A DNA stretch of 64,000 bases, taken from assembly GCF_027111335.1 (NCBI RefSeq), contig NZ_CP114288.1, positions 1,736,001 to 1,800,000 of the forward strand, given 5' to 3'. The notes under the pieces were generated by a model. It was not told where the DNA came from. It worked only from the letters and a program-made list of their open reading frames with translations, and searched no databases. Position numbers and translations under genes: made by a program. This document shows, piece by piece, positions 55,566-64,000 of this stretch (position 1 is the stretch's first letter; each line of letters starts with the position of its first letter). Source of the DNA: Flavobacterium aquiphilum (GTDB taxonomy: Bacteria; Bacteroidota; Bacteroidia; Flavobacteriales; Flavobacteriaceae).

Positions 55566-57173
55566 ATGAAAAATATAATAAAAAGAAGCAGTGTTGTTGC
55601 AGCGACATTGATGTTGTTGGTTTCATCTTCTTGTTCTCAAGACTTTATAGATGTGCCGGCACAGGGAACACCTACTTTAACTAACTATTATGATTCGGAT
55701 GTTAAGTTGGATAATGCTGCTAATGGATTGTATGGTTTGGTTTGGTTTAATATGAATAAAGCCGGATATTATGGTATTACTGATGTTATCTCTGGTAATA
55801 TGTATGCCGGTCCTTATAATGATTTTGGTAAATTCACTGATTTGAGCTTTACCAATACAGCATCCTACATTTCTGATTCATGGAGATCATGTTATGGAGC
55901 CATTGCAAATTGTAATGCTTATATTAATGGTTTGCCAACAGGAGTTGGTCCTGAAGTAAGCAAAGAAGCATTAAATAACGCATTAGGAGAAGCACATTTT
56001 ATCAGAGCCTTTTCTTATTTTTTCTTGGTAAGATTATGGGGTAATGTGCCTATTGTTGAAAACACTGCTGATTATGCTGCGAATTTTGTAGTTCCTAGTA
56101 ATCCAGTTGCAGATGTGTATAAATTTATAGAAAATGATTTGAAATTTGCAGCTGCTAATTTAAGAACTAAAGTTAGAGGTTCTAATTACGCTGCTAATGC
56201 GCATGTTTCAAGCGGGTCTGCTAAGGCTTTTTTAGCAAAAGTATATTTATATGAGAAAAAATATGACCTTGCCAGAGCTATGGCCTTAGAAGTAATTAAT
56301 AGTGGTGAGTTTAAATTATTGGGGGGTGATGAATTACCTACAAAATCCTTTGCTGATTTATTTTTGCAAATGAACAATAATAACGAAGAGTCAATCTTTG
56401 CATGGCAATGGACAGGAGCAGGAACTTATTTTGACGGTAACTTCTCTAATACAACATTTGCTCCGGAAAATAGGTTGGTTGAAACTACATATTCTGCTCA
56501 GGTGGCACCATCTCAGGATTTAATCAAAAACGTTTTTGAGGATGGAGATCTTAGAAGAAAAGAGACTTTTATGCTTCCCGGCGATTATTATCCAAATTTA
56601 ACTTATGCTGCAACCCTAGCTGTAGATTCTCCTTATTTATTAGGATACACATTTAATTTAACTGATGTTCCAAATGGAGTTCAAAATTCAGGGGCAGGAT
56701 TAAAAAAATATGTAATCGGAAAAGAAAATTTACCTGTTACCGGAAAGTTCAACAAACCTTTTAATGGGGAAAGTAGCATGAACACTTACCAGATGCGTTA
56801 TGCAGAGCTGTTGTTGATTTATGCAGAAGCAGTTATAGGCTCGCAAACAGGTAGTACTTCTGATGCTTTGGCTCTTAAAGCGTACAATGCAGTTCGTAAA
56901 AGAGCCGGTTTGCCTACCAAGGCGACAATCACTTTTGATGATGTGTTTAGAGAAAGACGTGCTGAATTAGCTTGTGAAGGAGATTATTATTTTGATCTAG
57001 GACGTTTGCCTTTTGCTAAAGCTAAAGCAATATTGGAAGCACAAAATAGAGGTGATAAAGACACTCCTAAACATATAACGATTACTGCTACGAGTCTTTT
57101 ATTGCCTTATCCGGCTGATGATTTGATTAAAAATCCAAAATTGACTGAAGTAGTTCCGTATACTTTTAAATAA
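55566..57173 (+). CDS. susD: SusD/RagB-family nutrient-binding outer-membrane lipoprotein
   Basis: 535 residues; lipoprotein signal ends at Cys in VSSSCSQDFIDVP. SusD hallmarks are TPR-like helices with GEAHFIRAFSYFFLVRLWGNVPIV and the C-terminal RRAELACEGDYYFDLGR. It forms the lid of the SusC transporter and binds glycan. It starts 12 nt after susC. Confidence 0.95.
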   Translation: MKNIIKRSSVVAATLMLLVSSSCSQDFIDVPAQGTPTLTNYYDSDVKLDNAANGLYGLVWFNMNKAGYYGITDVISGNMYAGPYNDFGKFTDLSFTNTASYISDSWRSCYGAIANCNAYINGLPTGVGPEVSKEALNNALGEAHFIRAFSYFFLVRLWGNVPIVENTADYAANFVVPSNPVADVYKFIENDLKFAAANLRTKVRGSNYAANAHVSSGSAKAFLAKVYLYEKKYDLARAMALEVINSGEFKLLGGDELPTKSFADLFLQMNNNNEESIFAWQWTGAGTYFDGNFSNTTFAPENRLVETTYSAQVAPSQDLIKNVFEDGDLRRKETFMLPGDYYPNLTYAATLAVDSPYLLGYTFNLTDVPNGVQNSGAGLKKYVIGKENLPVTGKFNKPFNGESSMNTYQMRYAELLLIYAEAVIGSQTGSTSDALALKAYNAVRKRAGLPTKATITFDDVFRERRAELACEGDYYFDLGRLPFAKAKAILEAQNRGDKDTPKHITITATSLLLPYPADDLIKNPKLTEVVPYTFK

Positions 57174-57279
57174 TTTCAAAATTAAAAATATGGAATAAGC
57201 ATGATTTTGGATTGGTTGTAAACACCAATAATGTTATGTGAATTACATATGACCAATAAAAAATAATAAACATCAACAT

Positions 57280-58332
57280 ATGAAAAATATAAAAATTGTT
57301 ACGTTAACAGCATGTATAGCATTGATGTTATCTTTAATGCTTTTTAGTTCATGCTCCGATGATACTAATTCGTCCGATAGTGCCGGTCCACCGGTTATAG
57401 AATCGGTAATGCCATCAGGTTATGATAAGGCCGGTAACGTTTTACCATTAACTCCTGTTACTAAAGGAGACCCAAAAAGTTATTACATTATCCATGGGAA
57501 AGGGTTACTTACAACTCAGAAAGTTTACTTCAATGATTATGATACGTATTTTCGTCCGACTTTCGTAACAGATACTGATATCATTATTTTAATTGATGAA
57601 AATACTCCTTATGCAAATGCTTCTAATAAATTAAAAATAGTAACGAATTATGGTACTGTTCTTTATGATTTTGTGATAGCACCGCCGCCGCCAACTGTCA
57701 ATTGGTTCAATCCTATAAATGCAGTAGCAGGTGATGTGGTTACAATCGATGGAAAGTATTTTTTAAATCCTGTCGTAAAAGTTGGGACACAACAAGCTAC
57801 TATCGTTTCTTCTACATTGACAGAGATTAAATTTAAAATGCCAGCTAATTCTGCTAATCAATTGGTATCAGTTTCAAATATTACCGGTACTGCAACTTCT
57901 AGTATGGCGGTTGGTGCAGCATTGTATGATGATGAGATCCAAGGTGATGCTGGTCATTGGACTTGGGACGGCAGCCCTTTTACGACAGATTATGCTACAG
58001 ATAAAGCTCAAGGCAGCTCGGCAATAAAATTAGTATTTGGTGGATGGAGTGGTGCCGATATGAAGTTTAATTCAAGAGATGTTTCAAAATATAAAGCATT
58101 TACAGTTAAAATTAAATGTACTTCTACAAAACCTGAAGCAAAGCTAACTTTTGTTTTTGGAGGGTGGGCTTATCAAATACAGAAATCAATTACTTCAAAT
58201 TGGACTACTATTGAAATTCCATTTTCGGCTATAGGAAATCCTACTACTTTTGATCAATTGACATTCCAAGAGTCTGGTAATTTTGGAGGTAATACCATAT
58301 TAATGGATGAGATGGGATTTGTATTAAAATAA
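57280..58332 (+). CDS. Surface glycan-binding lipoprotein with TIG/IPT domains
   Basis: 350 residues: lipoprotein signal (FSSCSDD), then two IPT/TIG Ig-like domains (about 38-130 and 132-210; VNWFNPINAVAGDVVTIDG) and a C-terminal beta-sandwich (about 215-350) resembling carbohydrate-binding modules, rich in Trp (HWTWDGS, FGGWSG, FGGWAYQ). Gene order after SusD and anchoring indicate a surface glycan-binding protein. Sequence of its ligand site suggests aromatic stacking with mannan. Confidence 0.8.
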   Translation: MKNIKIVTLTACIALMLSLMLFSSCSDDTNSSDSAGPPVIESVMPSGYDKAGNVLPLTPVTKGDPKSYYIIHGKGLLTTQKVYFNDYDTYFRPTFVTDTDIIILIDENTPYANASNKLKIVTNYGTVLYDFVIAPPPPTVNWFNPINAVAGDVVTIDGKYFLNPVVKVGTQQATIVSSTLTEIKFKMPANSANQLVSVSNITGTATSSMAVGAALYDDEIQGDAGHWTWDGSPFTTDYATDKAQGSSAIKLVFGGWSGADMKFNSRDVSKYKAFTVKIKCTSTKPEAKLTFVFGGWAYQIQKSITSNWTTIEIPFSAIGNPTTFDQLTFQESGNFGGNTILMDEMGFVLK

Positions 58333-58355
58333 AATTGGTGTTTTGAGTTAGTTTA

Positions 58356-58393
58356 AAATATTCCCTAGTTGAAAAATTAGGGAATATTTTTTT
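58356..58393 (+). terminator. Terminator after the susCD-SGBP genes
   Basis: Perfect 12-bp stem AAATATTCCCTA / TAGGGAATATTT, 10-nt loop and T run. Confidence 0.85.
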
Positions 58394-58521
58394 AAAATGT
58401 TGGCAGTTTTCCTTTTTTGAGCTTTTTTAAGGGTATTTTGAAAAAAAAGTATCATAATATTTAGTTTCGATTGATTATCCTTGTATGTAAAACCTTTGAT
58501 AGGTTTGTTAAATCTCATTGA

Positions 58522-61398
58522 ATGAAAAATTTAAATAAAATACTATTACCACTGTTTTTATTCCTTGGTTTTTGTCTTTCCGTTTTCTCGCAAACATCTT
58601 CAAATATCAAAAATAGGGAGCATATTTCGTTGGACAAAGACTGGAAATTTGCTTTTGGCCATCCATCAGATACCAAGAAAGATTTTAATACCGGGACAGC
58701 TTATTTTTCCTATTTAGCGAAAACAGGTTTTGGCGATGGCGCTGCCAATGCTTCTTTTGATGATCGTTCCTGGCGCAAATTAGATCTTCCTCATGATTGG
58801 GCAGTAGAGCAGGGTTTTAGTCCTGAAGCCAGTTTTAGCCACGGATTCAAAGCAATTGGCCGAAATTTTCCTGACAAAAGCATCGGCTGGTACCGTAAAA
58901 AAATAATTATTCCCGAAAGTGATCTAGGAAGAAGAATTCATATCGCATTCGATGGCGTTTTCCGTAATTCCATTGTTTGGGTAAACGGTCATTATTTAGG
59001 AAACCAAGACAGCGGCTATTTGGGTTTCGAATATGATATCACCGATTACATTAATTATGGAGGCGAAAATACAATCGCCGTTCGGGCAGATGCAACCATG
59101 GAAGAAGGCTGGTTTTATGAAGGAGCCGGGATTTATCGCCATGTCTGGCTTAATAAAACTAACGAACTTCATGTTCCGGACAACGGCACTTTTGTGAAAA
59201 CAAAAACAAGCGGAAATACAACTACAATTAATGCTTTGGCCACACTTACAAATGAAGGGAAAACTGCAAAATCATTTGGAATAAAACAGACTGTTTTGGA
59301 CGTGGCGGGAAAAAGTATTGTTGAAAAAGCAATAAATTCCTGTACTTTAAATCCAAGGGAGACTAAAGATTTTTTGGCAGATTTAACAGTTGAGAATGCT
59401 GTGCTTTGGTCGCTTGAAAATCCTTATTTGTATAAAATGGTGACTTCAGTTTACGAAGAGAATAAACTGGTAGATACTTTTCAAACTTCTTTTGGAATCC
59501 GGACTGTCCGTTTTGATGCCAATGAGGGCTTTTTTCTTAACGGAAAACATGTCAAAATAAAAGGAACAAACAATCATCAGGATCACGCAGGAGTAGGTAC
59601 GGCCATGCCGGATGCATTGCAGGATTTCAGAATCAAAACCTTAAAATCCTTCGGAAGTAATGCTTATCGTTGTTCTCATAACCCACCAACACCCGAATTG
59701 CTGGAAGCTTGCGATCGTTTGGGAATGCTGGTTATTGACGAAAACCGTTTAATGGGAAGTACCCGAACCCATTTATGCGACATAAAAAAAATGATTGAGC
59801 GCGACAGGAACCATCCTTCAATCATTAGTTGGAGCATCGGAAACGAAGAATGGGGAATTGAAAATGATATTGTGGGAGCCCGCATTGCGAGTGCCATGCA
59901 GTCCTATGTGAAATCTATCGATGACACCAGGCCTTCAACGGCCGCTTTTAGCGGAGGTATTGGCAGTAACGGAATAACAACCGTTATGGATCTGCTGGGA
60001 ATCAATTATATCGTGAATAAAAACACCGATGAGCAGCATAAATTATTTCCTAAACAATCTATTTGGGGAACTGAGGAAGGAAGTACCAATACTACTCGCG
60101 GCGAGTATTATCGTGACAATCAAAAACACATTATGCCTGCTTATGACAAAGCGCCTAGTTCAAGTTTTATTAGTATAGAACAAGGCTGGAAACATTATAA
60201 TTCCCGTCCGTATCTGTCAGGGATGTTTGTTTGGACAGGATTTGATTATCGCGGTGAGCCTACACCTTTTGAATATCCTTCAACAGGTTCTTATTTCGGG
60301 ATGGTAGATCAATGCGGATTTTATAAAGATACCGCTTGGTACCTGAAAGCGTGGTGGCAAGATGAACCGGTTTTACATCTTTTGCCGCATTGGAATTGGG
60401 CAGGAAAGGAGAATCAAAACATCGAAGTTTGGGCTTACAGCAATTGTGACGAAGTAGAACTTTTTTTAAACAAGAAAAGTTTAGGCAAAAAAGTAATGGA
60501 AAAAGACGGGCATCTCGAATGGAACGTCAATTACACACCCGGAACGCTTGAGGCCATAGGCTACAAAAACGGAAAGAAAATCATAACCGAAGTTGTAAAA
60601 ACTACAGGTGTAGCCAACACTCTAAATTTGGCTTCCAATAAAAATAATATTCAGGCGTCCAAAAATGACATAGCAATGATTACGGTAAGTGCCAAGGACA
60701 AATCAGGTCTTTCAGTGCCAATTGCTGATAACGAAGTTACTTTTTCAATCACAGGTCCGGGGAAAATTATCGGTGTTGGCAACGGGAATCCAACCTCATT
60801 GGAACTGGATCAATATTTGGAAACCATCACTGTTTTGAATCTTGAAAATCTGAAAGAAAAAATAGTGGACGATTTCAATGTTTCAGAAGGAATTAATGAA
60901 AACGTTATTGCCGAATCTTGGCAAAAAGCCTTCACGGACGACAGAGACACTGTTTTTGGCAAAAAAGTAAAAGCAGTTGTTTACAGAACCGAGTTTGAAC
61001 TGCCTGTAAATTATAACGATACAGCAATCAGTTTGTTTTACAACAGCCTAGGGAAAAAGCAATCCATTTTTATCAACGGTCATAAAATCTGCAATGAAAT
61101 TCCTGAAAACAAAAAGGGCGACACCTTTCTTTTGGACAAAAAAATACTGCATTCGGGCAAAAATTCCATCGCAATTATTGCTCAGCCTTTATTGAAAAAA
61201 TACAAATGGGATGTGGTGAACCAAAATCCGGGAACGATTCAAATTATTGCCAAAGCCGAAAATTATAAGCGAAAATTATTTAACGGTTTGGCTCAGGTTA
61301 TCGTTCAAACCACTGGAGAAGCAGGAGAAATTACCCTGACTGCAACTAGTAACGGACTCAAAAAAGCCGAAATAAAAATAAATGCAGTAAAAGATTAG
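58522..61398 (+). CDS. GH2 glycoside hydrolase (beta-galactosidase/mannosidase-like) with nested beta-domain
   Basis: 958 residues with signal peptide (about 1-23). Sugar-binding domain (SWRKLDLPHDWAVEQ), Ig-like domain, then TIM barrel with acid/base E442 in SWSIGNEEWG and nucleophile E518 in IWGTEEGS. DUF4982-like domain about 620-700, then an invasin-like Ig fold (705-955) interrupted at about residue 760 by an inserted jelly-roll of ~150 residues. Sequence pattern is of Bacteroidota GH2 beta-galactosidases; beta-mannosidase activity is possible given the locus. Terminal beta-linked sugar removal in the periplasm. Confidence 0.85.
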   Translation: MKNLNKILLPLFLFLGFCLSVFSQTSSNIKNREHISLDKDWKFAFGHPSDTKKDFNTGTAYFSYLAKTGFGDGAANASFDDRSWRKLDLPHDWAVEQGFSPEASFSHGFKAIGRNFPDKSIGWYRKKIIIPESDLGRRIHIAFDGVFRNSIVWVNGHYLGNQDSGYLGFEYDITDYINYGGENTIAVRADATMEEGWFYEGAGIYRHVWLNKTNELHVPDNGTFVKTKTSGNTTTINALATLTNEGKTAKSFGIKQTVLDVAGKSIVEKAINSCTLNPRETKDFLADLTVENAVLWSLENPYLYKMVTSVYEENKLVDTFQTSFGIRTVRFDANEGFFLNGKHVKIKGTNNHQDHAGVGTAMPDALQDFRIKTLKSFGSNAYRCSHNPPTPELLEACDRLGMLVIDENRLMGSTRTHLCDIKKMIERDRNHPSIISWSIGNEEWGIENDIVGARIASAMQSYVKSIDDTRPSTAAFSGGIGSNGITTVMDLLGINYIVNKNTDEQHKLFPKQSIWGTEEGSTNTTRGEYYRDNQKHIMPAYDKAPSSSFISIEQGWKHYNSRPYLSGMFVWTGFDYRGEPTPFEYPSTGSYFGMVDQCGFYKDTAWYLKAWWQDEPVLHLLPHWNWAGKENQNIEVWAYSNCDEVELFLNKKSLGKKVMEKDGHLEWNVNYTPGTLEAIGYKNGKKIITEVVKTTGVANTLNLASNKNNIQASKNDIAMITVSAKDKSGLSVPIADNEVTFSITGPGKIIGVGNGNPTSLELDQYLETITVLNLENLKEKIVDDFNVSEGINENVIAESWQKAFTDDRDTVFGKKVKAVVYRTEFELPVNYNDTAISLFYNSLGKKQSIFINGHKICNEIPENKKGDTFLLDKKILHSGKNSIAIIAQPLLKKYKWDVVNQNPGTIQIIAKAENYKRKLFNGLAQVIVQTTGEAGEITLTATSNGLKKAEIKINAVKD

Positions 61399-61423
61399 AT
61401 AACAATAAAAATAAGTTTTTTTG

Positions 61424-61516
61424 GGCGTGTCCCTCCGTAAAAACTCCGGGTCGGGCTGTACGTTCCCGCTTCCCGATGAAAAATCGGGAGAGCTCCACTG
61501 CCATCCCTCACGCAGA
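61424..61516. repeat. GC-rich structured intergenic repeat, copy 4 (inverted)
   Basis: On the minus strand: CTGCGTGAGGGATGGCAG, core GTACAGCCCGACCC and GGGACACGCC, matching the repeat at 36,446-36,562 in opposite orientation. Internal stem TCCCGATTTTTCATCGGGA differs from that copy. Confidence 0.8.
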
Positions 61517-61577
61517 TTGTGCAGGACATCATAATTAGTGATAAAAACAATATTTTGTTAAAATAAATACTATTAGA

Positions 61578-62816
61578 ATGAAAAAAATACTTCTCACATT
61601 ACTTTTAAGTAGTATGGCAATTCAAGGTTTCTCACAAGGAAATGTCTATAAACAAGGATTCGGAAAATTTGAAGGTCTTGCGATGACTCCGCCAATGGGC
61701 TGGAATTCCTGGAATACTTTTGAAACAAATATCGACGAAAAATTGGTCAAAGAAACCGCCGATATTATGGTTTCTTCCGGAATGGTGGCCGCAGGTTACA
61801 ATTACATTGTTTTAGATGATGGCTGGATGGCCAAAAATCGGGATATCAATGGTAATTTGGTTCCTGATCCGGTTAAATTTCCAAGCGGAATGAAGGCATT
61901 AATTGAGTATGTACACTCCAAAGGGTTGAAATTTGGTTTGTACAATTGCGCCGGAACCCACACTTGTGCGGGGTACCCCGGAACACGCGGGTACGAGTAT
62001 CAGGATGCCCGTTTTTATGCTGATTTAGGAATCGATTTCTTGAAATACGATTGGTGCAACACCGCAGGGATTAATGCTCCCGAAGCGTATGCCACGATGA
62101 GCAACGCGCTCAAAACTGCCGGAAGGCCTATCGTTTTCAGTCTTTGTGAATGGGGAGATAATAAACCTTGGGATTGGGGAAAACCAATAGGAAACCTTTG
62201 GAGAATTTCGGGCGACATTTATCCTTGTTTCGATTGTGAATTTCATCACGAAGAAGGAAATTGGTCGTCATGGGGATTCATGAAAATTGCCGAAATGCGC
62301 AAAGATATCCGTAAATTTTCCGGACCGGATCATTGGAATGATTTCGATATGATGGAAGTGGGAGACGGAATGACCAATACCGAAGATAAAACTCATTTTT
62401 CCATGTGGTGCATGATGGCTTCACCTTTAATCGCCGGAAATGATTTCAGAAAAATGACAAAAGAAACTTTGGCTATTTTAACCAATAAAGAACTTATTGC
62501 CGTCGATCAGGATAAATTAGGGATTCAAGGATTCAAACTTTCTGCCGAAGACGGTTTGGAAGTTTGGGTAAAACCGTTATCTGACGGAAATTGGGCAATT
62601 ACTTTTCTGAACAGATCAGATGTGAGCAAAAAAATAAATTTCGATTGGAAAAAAAATCCAATAAAAGATGCTGATTTTGGCTATGAAGCCGATTTCAATA
62701 AGGTAGCCTTCAAGATAAAAGACCTTTGGAAAAACAAGGAGGCGGGCACGACCAAAAAGAATTTCATGGCCGATATTGCTTCTCATGATGTAATTACGTT
62801 ACGATTGATTCCTTAA
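61578..62816 (+). CDS. GH27 alpha-galactosidase
   Basis: 412 residues with signal peptide (about 1-19). GH27 barrel opening TPPMGWNSWNTFE, LDDGW, nucleophile D158 in LKYDWCN and acid/base D213 in WRISGDI; a beta C-terminal domain follows. It removes alpha-1,6-galactose side chains of galactomannan or galactoglucomannan. Works with the GH97 enzyme in the same locus. Confidence 0.93.
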   Translation: MKKILLTLLLSSMAIQGFSQGNVYKQGFGKFEGLAMTPPMGWNSWNTFETNIDEKLVKETADIMVSSGMVAAGYNYIVLDDGWMAKNRDINGNLVPDPVKFPSGMKALIEYVHSKGLKFGLYNCAGTHTCAGYPGTRGYEYQDARFYADLGIDFLKYDWCNTAGINAPEAYATMSNALKTAGRPIVFSLCEWGDNKPWDWGKPIGNLWRISGDIYPCFDCEFHHEEGNWSSWGFMKIAEMRKDIRKFSGPDHWNDFDMMEVGDGMTNTEDKTHFSMWCMMASPLIAGNDFRKMTKETLAILTNKELIAVDQDKLGIQGFKLSAEDGLEVWVKPLSDGNWAITFLNRSDVSKKINFDWKKNPIKDADFGYEADFNKVAFKIKDLWKNKEAGTTKKNFMADIASHDVITLRLIP

Positions 62817-62828
62817 AATTCGAATGAT

Positions 62829-63788
62829 ATGAATTTCAAATCTAAAATCACCCTGTTTTTGTTCGTGTTAAGTTGCAGTATGGCAAACGCACAATTTGTT
62901 AAAAAACATGGACAACTTAGCGTAAAAGGAACACAGTTGGTGGATAAAAATCAAAATCCAATTGTTTTGAGGGGAGTAAGCATTGGTTGGCATAGTATGT
63001 GGCCAAGGTTTTATAATGAGAAAGTGGTCAATTGGCTTAAAAATGATTTTCATTGCACCGTTGTTCGTGCGGCATTGGGGATCGAAATTGGAGAACACCC
63101 TTATGTGAAGGAACCGGAATTCTCCAAAGAAAAAATCGAGGCAGTCATAAAAGGAGCAATCAAATCGGATATTTATGTTATTGTCGATTGGCACAGTCAT
63201 AATATTAATTTGAAAGAAGCCAAAGAATATTTTGATGAAGTTTCCAAGAAATACGGGAAATACCCGAACGTGATTTATGAGGTGTTCAATGAACCGGATT
63301 ACGAAACCTGGGCGGAAGTCAAGTCATATTCCGAAGAAGTAATCAAGGTAATCCGTGCCAATGATCCGGACAATATTATTTTGGTAGGATGTCCCAAATG
63401 GGATCAGGATATTCAATTACCTGCCCAAGATCCTATAAAAGGTTTTGATAATTTGATGTACACCATGCATTTTTATGCGGCAACACATGAAAAATGGCTG
63501 CGTGATAGAACAGATGAAGCAATCAAAAGTGGCTTGCCCATTTTTGTCTCCGAATCAGCCGGAATGGAAGCTTCAGGAGACGGACCAATGAATTATGTTG
63601 CCTGGCAGGAATATATCGATTGGATGGAAACCAAAAAGTTAAGTTGGATTGTTTGGTCTATTTCGGATAAAGATGAAACCTGTTCGATGTTGAAAAAATC
63701 GGCAGATTCTGAGGGGAATTGGAAAGATTCAGATCTTAAGGAATCGGGCTTGAAAACCCGTGAATATTTAAGGAAATACAATAATTAG
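62829..63788 (+). CDS. GH5 (subfamily 2-like) endo-beta-1,4-glucanase
   Basis: 319 residues with signal peptide (about 1-21). The start QLSVKGTQLVDKNQNPIVLRGVSIGW is characteristic of GH5_2 cellulases; acid/base E155 in IYEVFNEPD and nucleophile E242 in IFVSESAG. It would cut glucose-containing links in glucomannan. It starts 12 nt after the GH27 stop, so the two are cotranscribed. Confidence 0.9.
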   Translation: MNFKSKITLFLFVLSCSMANAQFVKKHGQLSVKGTQLVDKNQNPIVLRGVSIGWHSMWPRFYNEKVVNWLKNDFHCTVVRAALGIEIGEHPYVKEPEFSKEKIEAVIKGAIKSDIYVIVDWHSHNINLKEAKEYFDEVSKKYGKYPNVIYEVFNEPDYETWAEVKSYSEEVIKVIRANDPDNIILVGCPKWDQDIQLPAQDPIKGFDNLMYTMHFYAATHEKWLRDRTDEAIKSGLPIFVSESAGMEASGDGPMNYVAWQEYIDWMETKKLSWIVWSISDKDETCSMLKKSADSEGNWKDSDLKESGLKTREYLRKYNN

Positions 63789-63803
63789 AAAGTTTACTAA
63801 AAC

Positions 63804-63840
63804 AAAAAAATCCAATTTTTGAAGAAATTGGATTTTTTTT
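63804..63840 (+). terminator. Terminator after the GH27-GH5 genes
   Basis: AAAAAATCCAATTT / AAATTGGATTTTTT, perfect stem with 6-nt loop and T run. Confidence 0.88.
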
Positions 63841-63903
63841 GTGTTGCAATTTAAAACAGTATATTGCAACATTGTTTTTTTGATTTACCCCGCTTGTAAC
63901 TAA

Positions 63904-64000
63904 ATGAGATTAACTTTAAAATTAACGACTTATTTTAAAATGCTTTTGTTGATCATTGGCATTTGTTCGTTATTTTTATTGTTGTTTCTTTCTCTTTATT
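63904..64000 (+). CDS. N-terminus of a membrane protein (partial)
   Basis: ATG at 63,904 opens a frame running off the window: MRLTLKLTTYFKMLLLIIGI, then a long hydrophobic stretch. A short basic N-terminus followed by a TM helix is typical of sensor kinases and other anchored proteins, but the family cannot be told from 32 residues. It follows a terminator and is the first gene of the next unit. Confidence 0.45.
   Translation, partial: MRLTLKLTTYFKMLLLIIGICSLFLLLFLSLY

Noticed and set aside
1..64000. tRNA, rRNA or CRISPR loci
   Set aside because: No tRNA-like T-loop context, rRNA core sequence or regularly spaced identical repeats were recognised in intergenic DNA; a scan with tRNAscan-SE or Infernal would settle it.

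Overview
The window comes from a member of the Bacteroidota, most likely a Flavobacterium-like organism. The evidence is the low GC content, promoters of the TAnnTTTG type, absence of strong Shine-Dalgarno sites, SusC/SusD proteins, a type IX secretion C-terminal domain, a bacillithiol enzyme (BshC), and the ribosomal cluster rpmB-rpmG-DUF4295 next to ftsY. No rRNA, tRNA, CRISPR array or transposase gene was found.

Left part (1-33,710) is mostly chromosomal housekeeping: the 3' end of a 2-oxoacid dehydrogenase E2 gene, a DEDDh exonuclease, an FAH-family enzyme with a lone Hpt protein, cinA, rpmB-rpmG-DUF4295-ftsY, a secreted serine hydrolase, a lipoprotein overlapping a DciA-like gene, a GH18-like/CE4/GT2 three-domain polysaccharide machine, ndk, a DUF5009 acyltransferase, bshC, an MFS carrier, an ArsR-SdpI pair with a clear palindromic operator, an alpha/beta hydrolase, a 1200-residue T9SS cargo protein, a B12-binding radical SAM protein carrying two in-frame repeat insertions, an ankyrin protein, and an acyl-CoA carboxylase cluster (BCCP, biotin carboxylase, carboxyltransferase). 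A compact type II restriction-modification pair sits between the carboxylase cluster and a small ABM-domain gene.

Right part (33,899-63,788) is a large polysaccharide utilisation locus whose enzyme set points to acetylated galactoglucomannan. Rightward genes: a CE2-like esterase, a sialate-esterase-family acetylesterase, a GH3 beta-glucosidase and an aldo/keto reductase. Leftward operon (50,882 down to 40,151): GH26 mannanase, GPH-type sugar symporter, GH130 mannosylglucose phosphorylase, AGE-family (mannobiose/cellobiose) 2-epimerase, lipoprotein GH26 mannanase, GH5 (subfamily 7-like) mannanase, ROK kinase and GH97 alpha-galactosidase-like enzyme. A divergent AraC regulator at 51,160 is followed by SusC, SusD, a TIG-domain surface glycan-binding protein, then GH2, GH27 alpha-galactosidase and GH5 endoglucanase/mannanase. 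Inferred flow: surface and periplasmic enzymes deacetylate, remove galactose and cut the backbone; SusCD imports oligosaccharides; the symporter brings disaccharide into the cytoplasm; epimerase and GH130 phosphorylase convert mannobiose to mannose-1-phosphate and glucose; the ROK kinase phosphorylates free hexose.

Intergenic DNA is rich in structured repeats: hairpins whose arms are CTTAG/CTAAG units with an 8-nt period, two tandem copies of an ATTAAG hairpin block, four dispersed GC-rich structured elements (three of them inside the mannan locus), and a perfect 28-nt palindrome. These are among the most unusual signals in the window.
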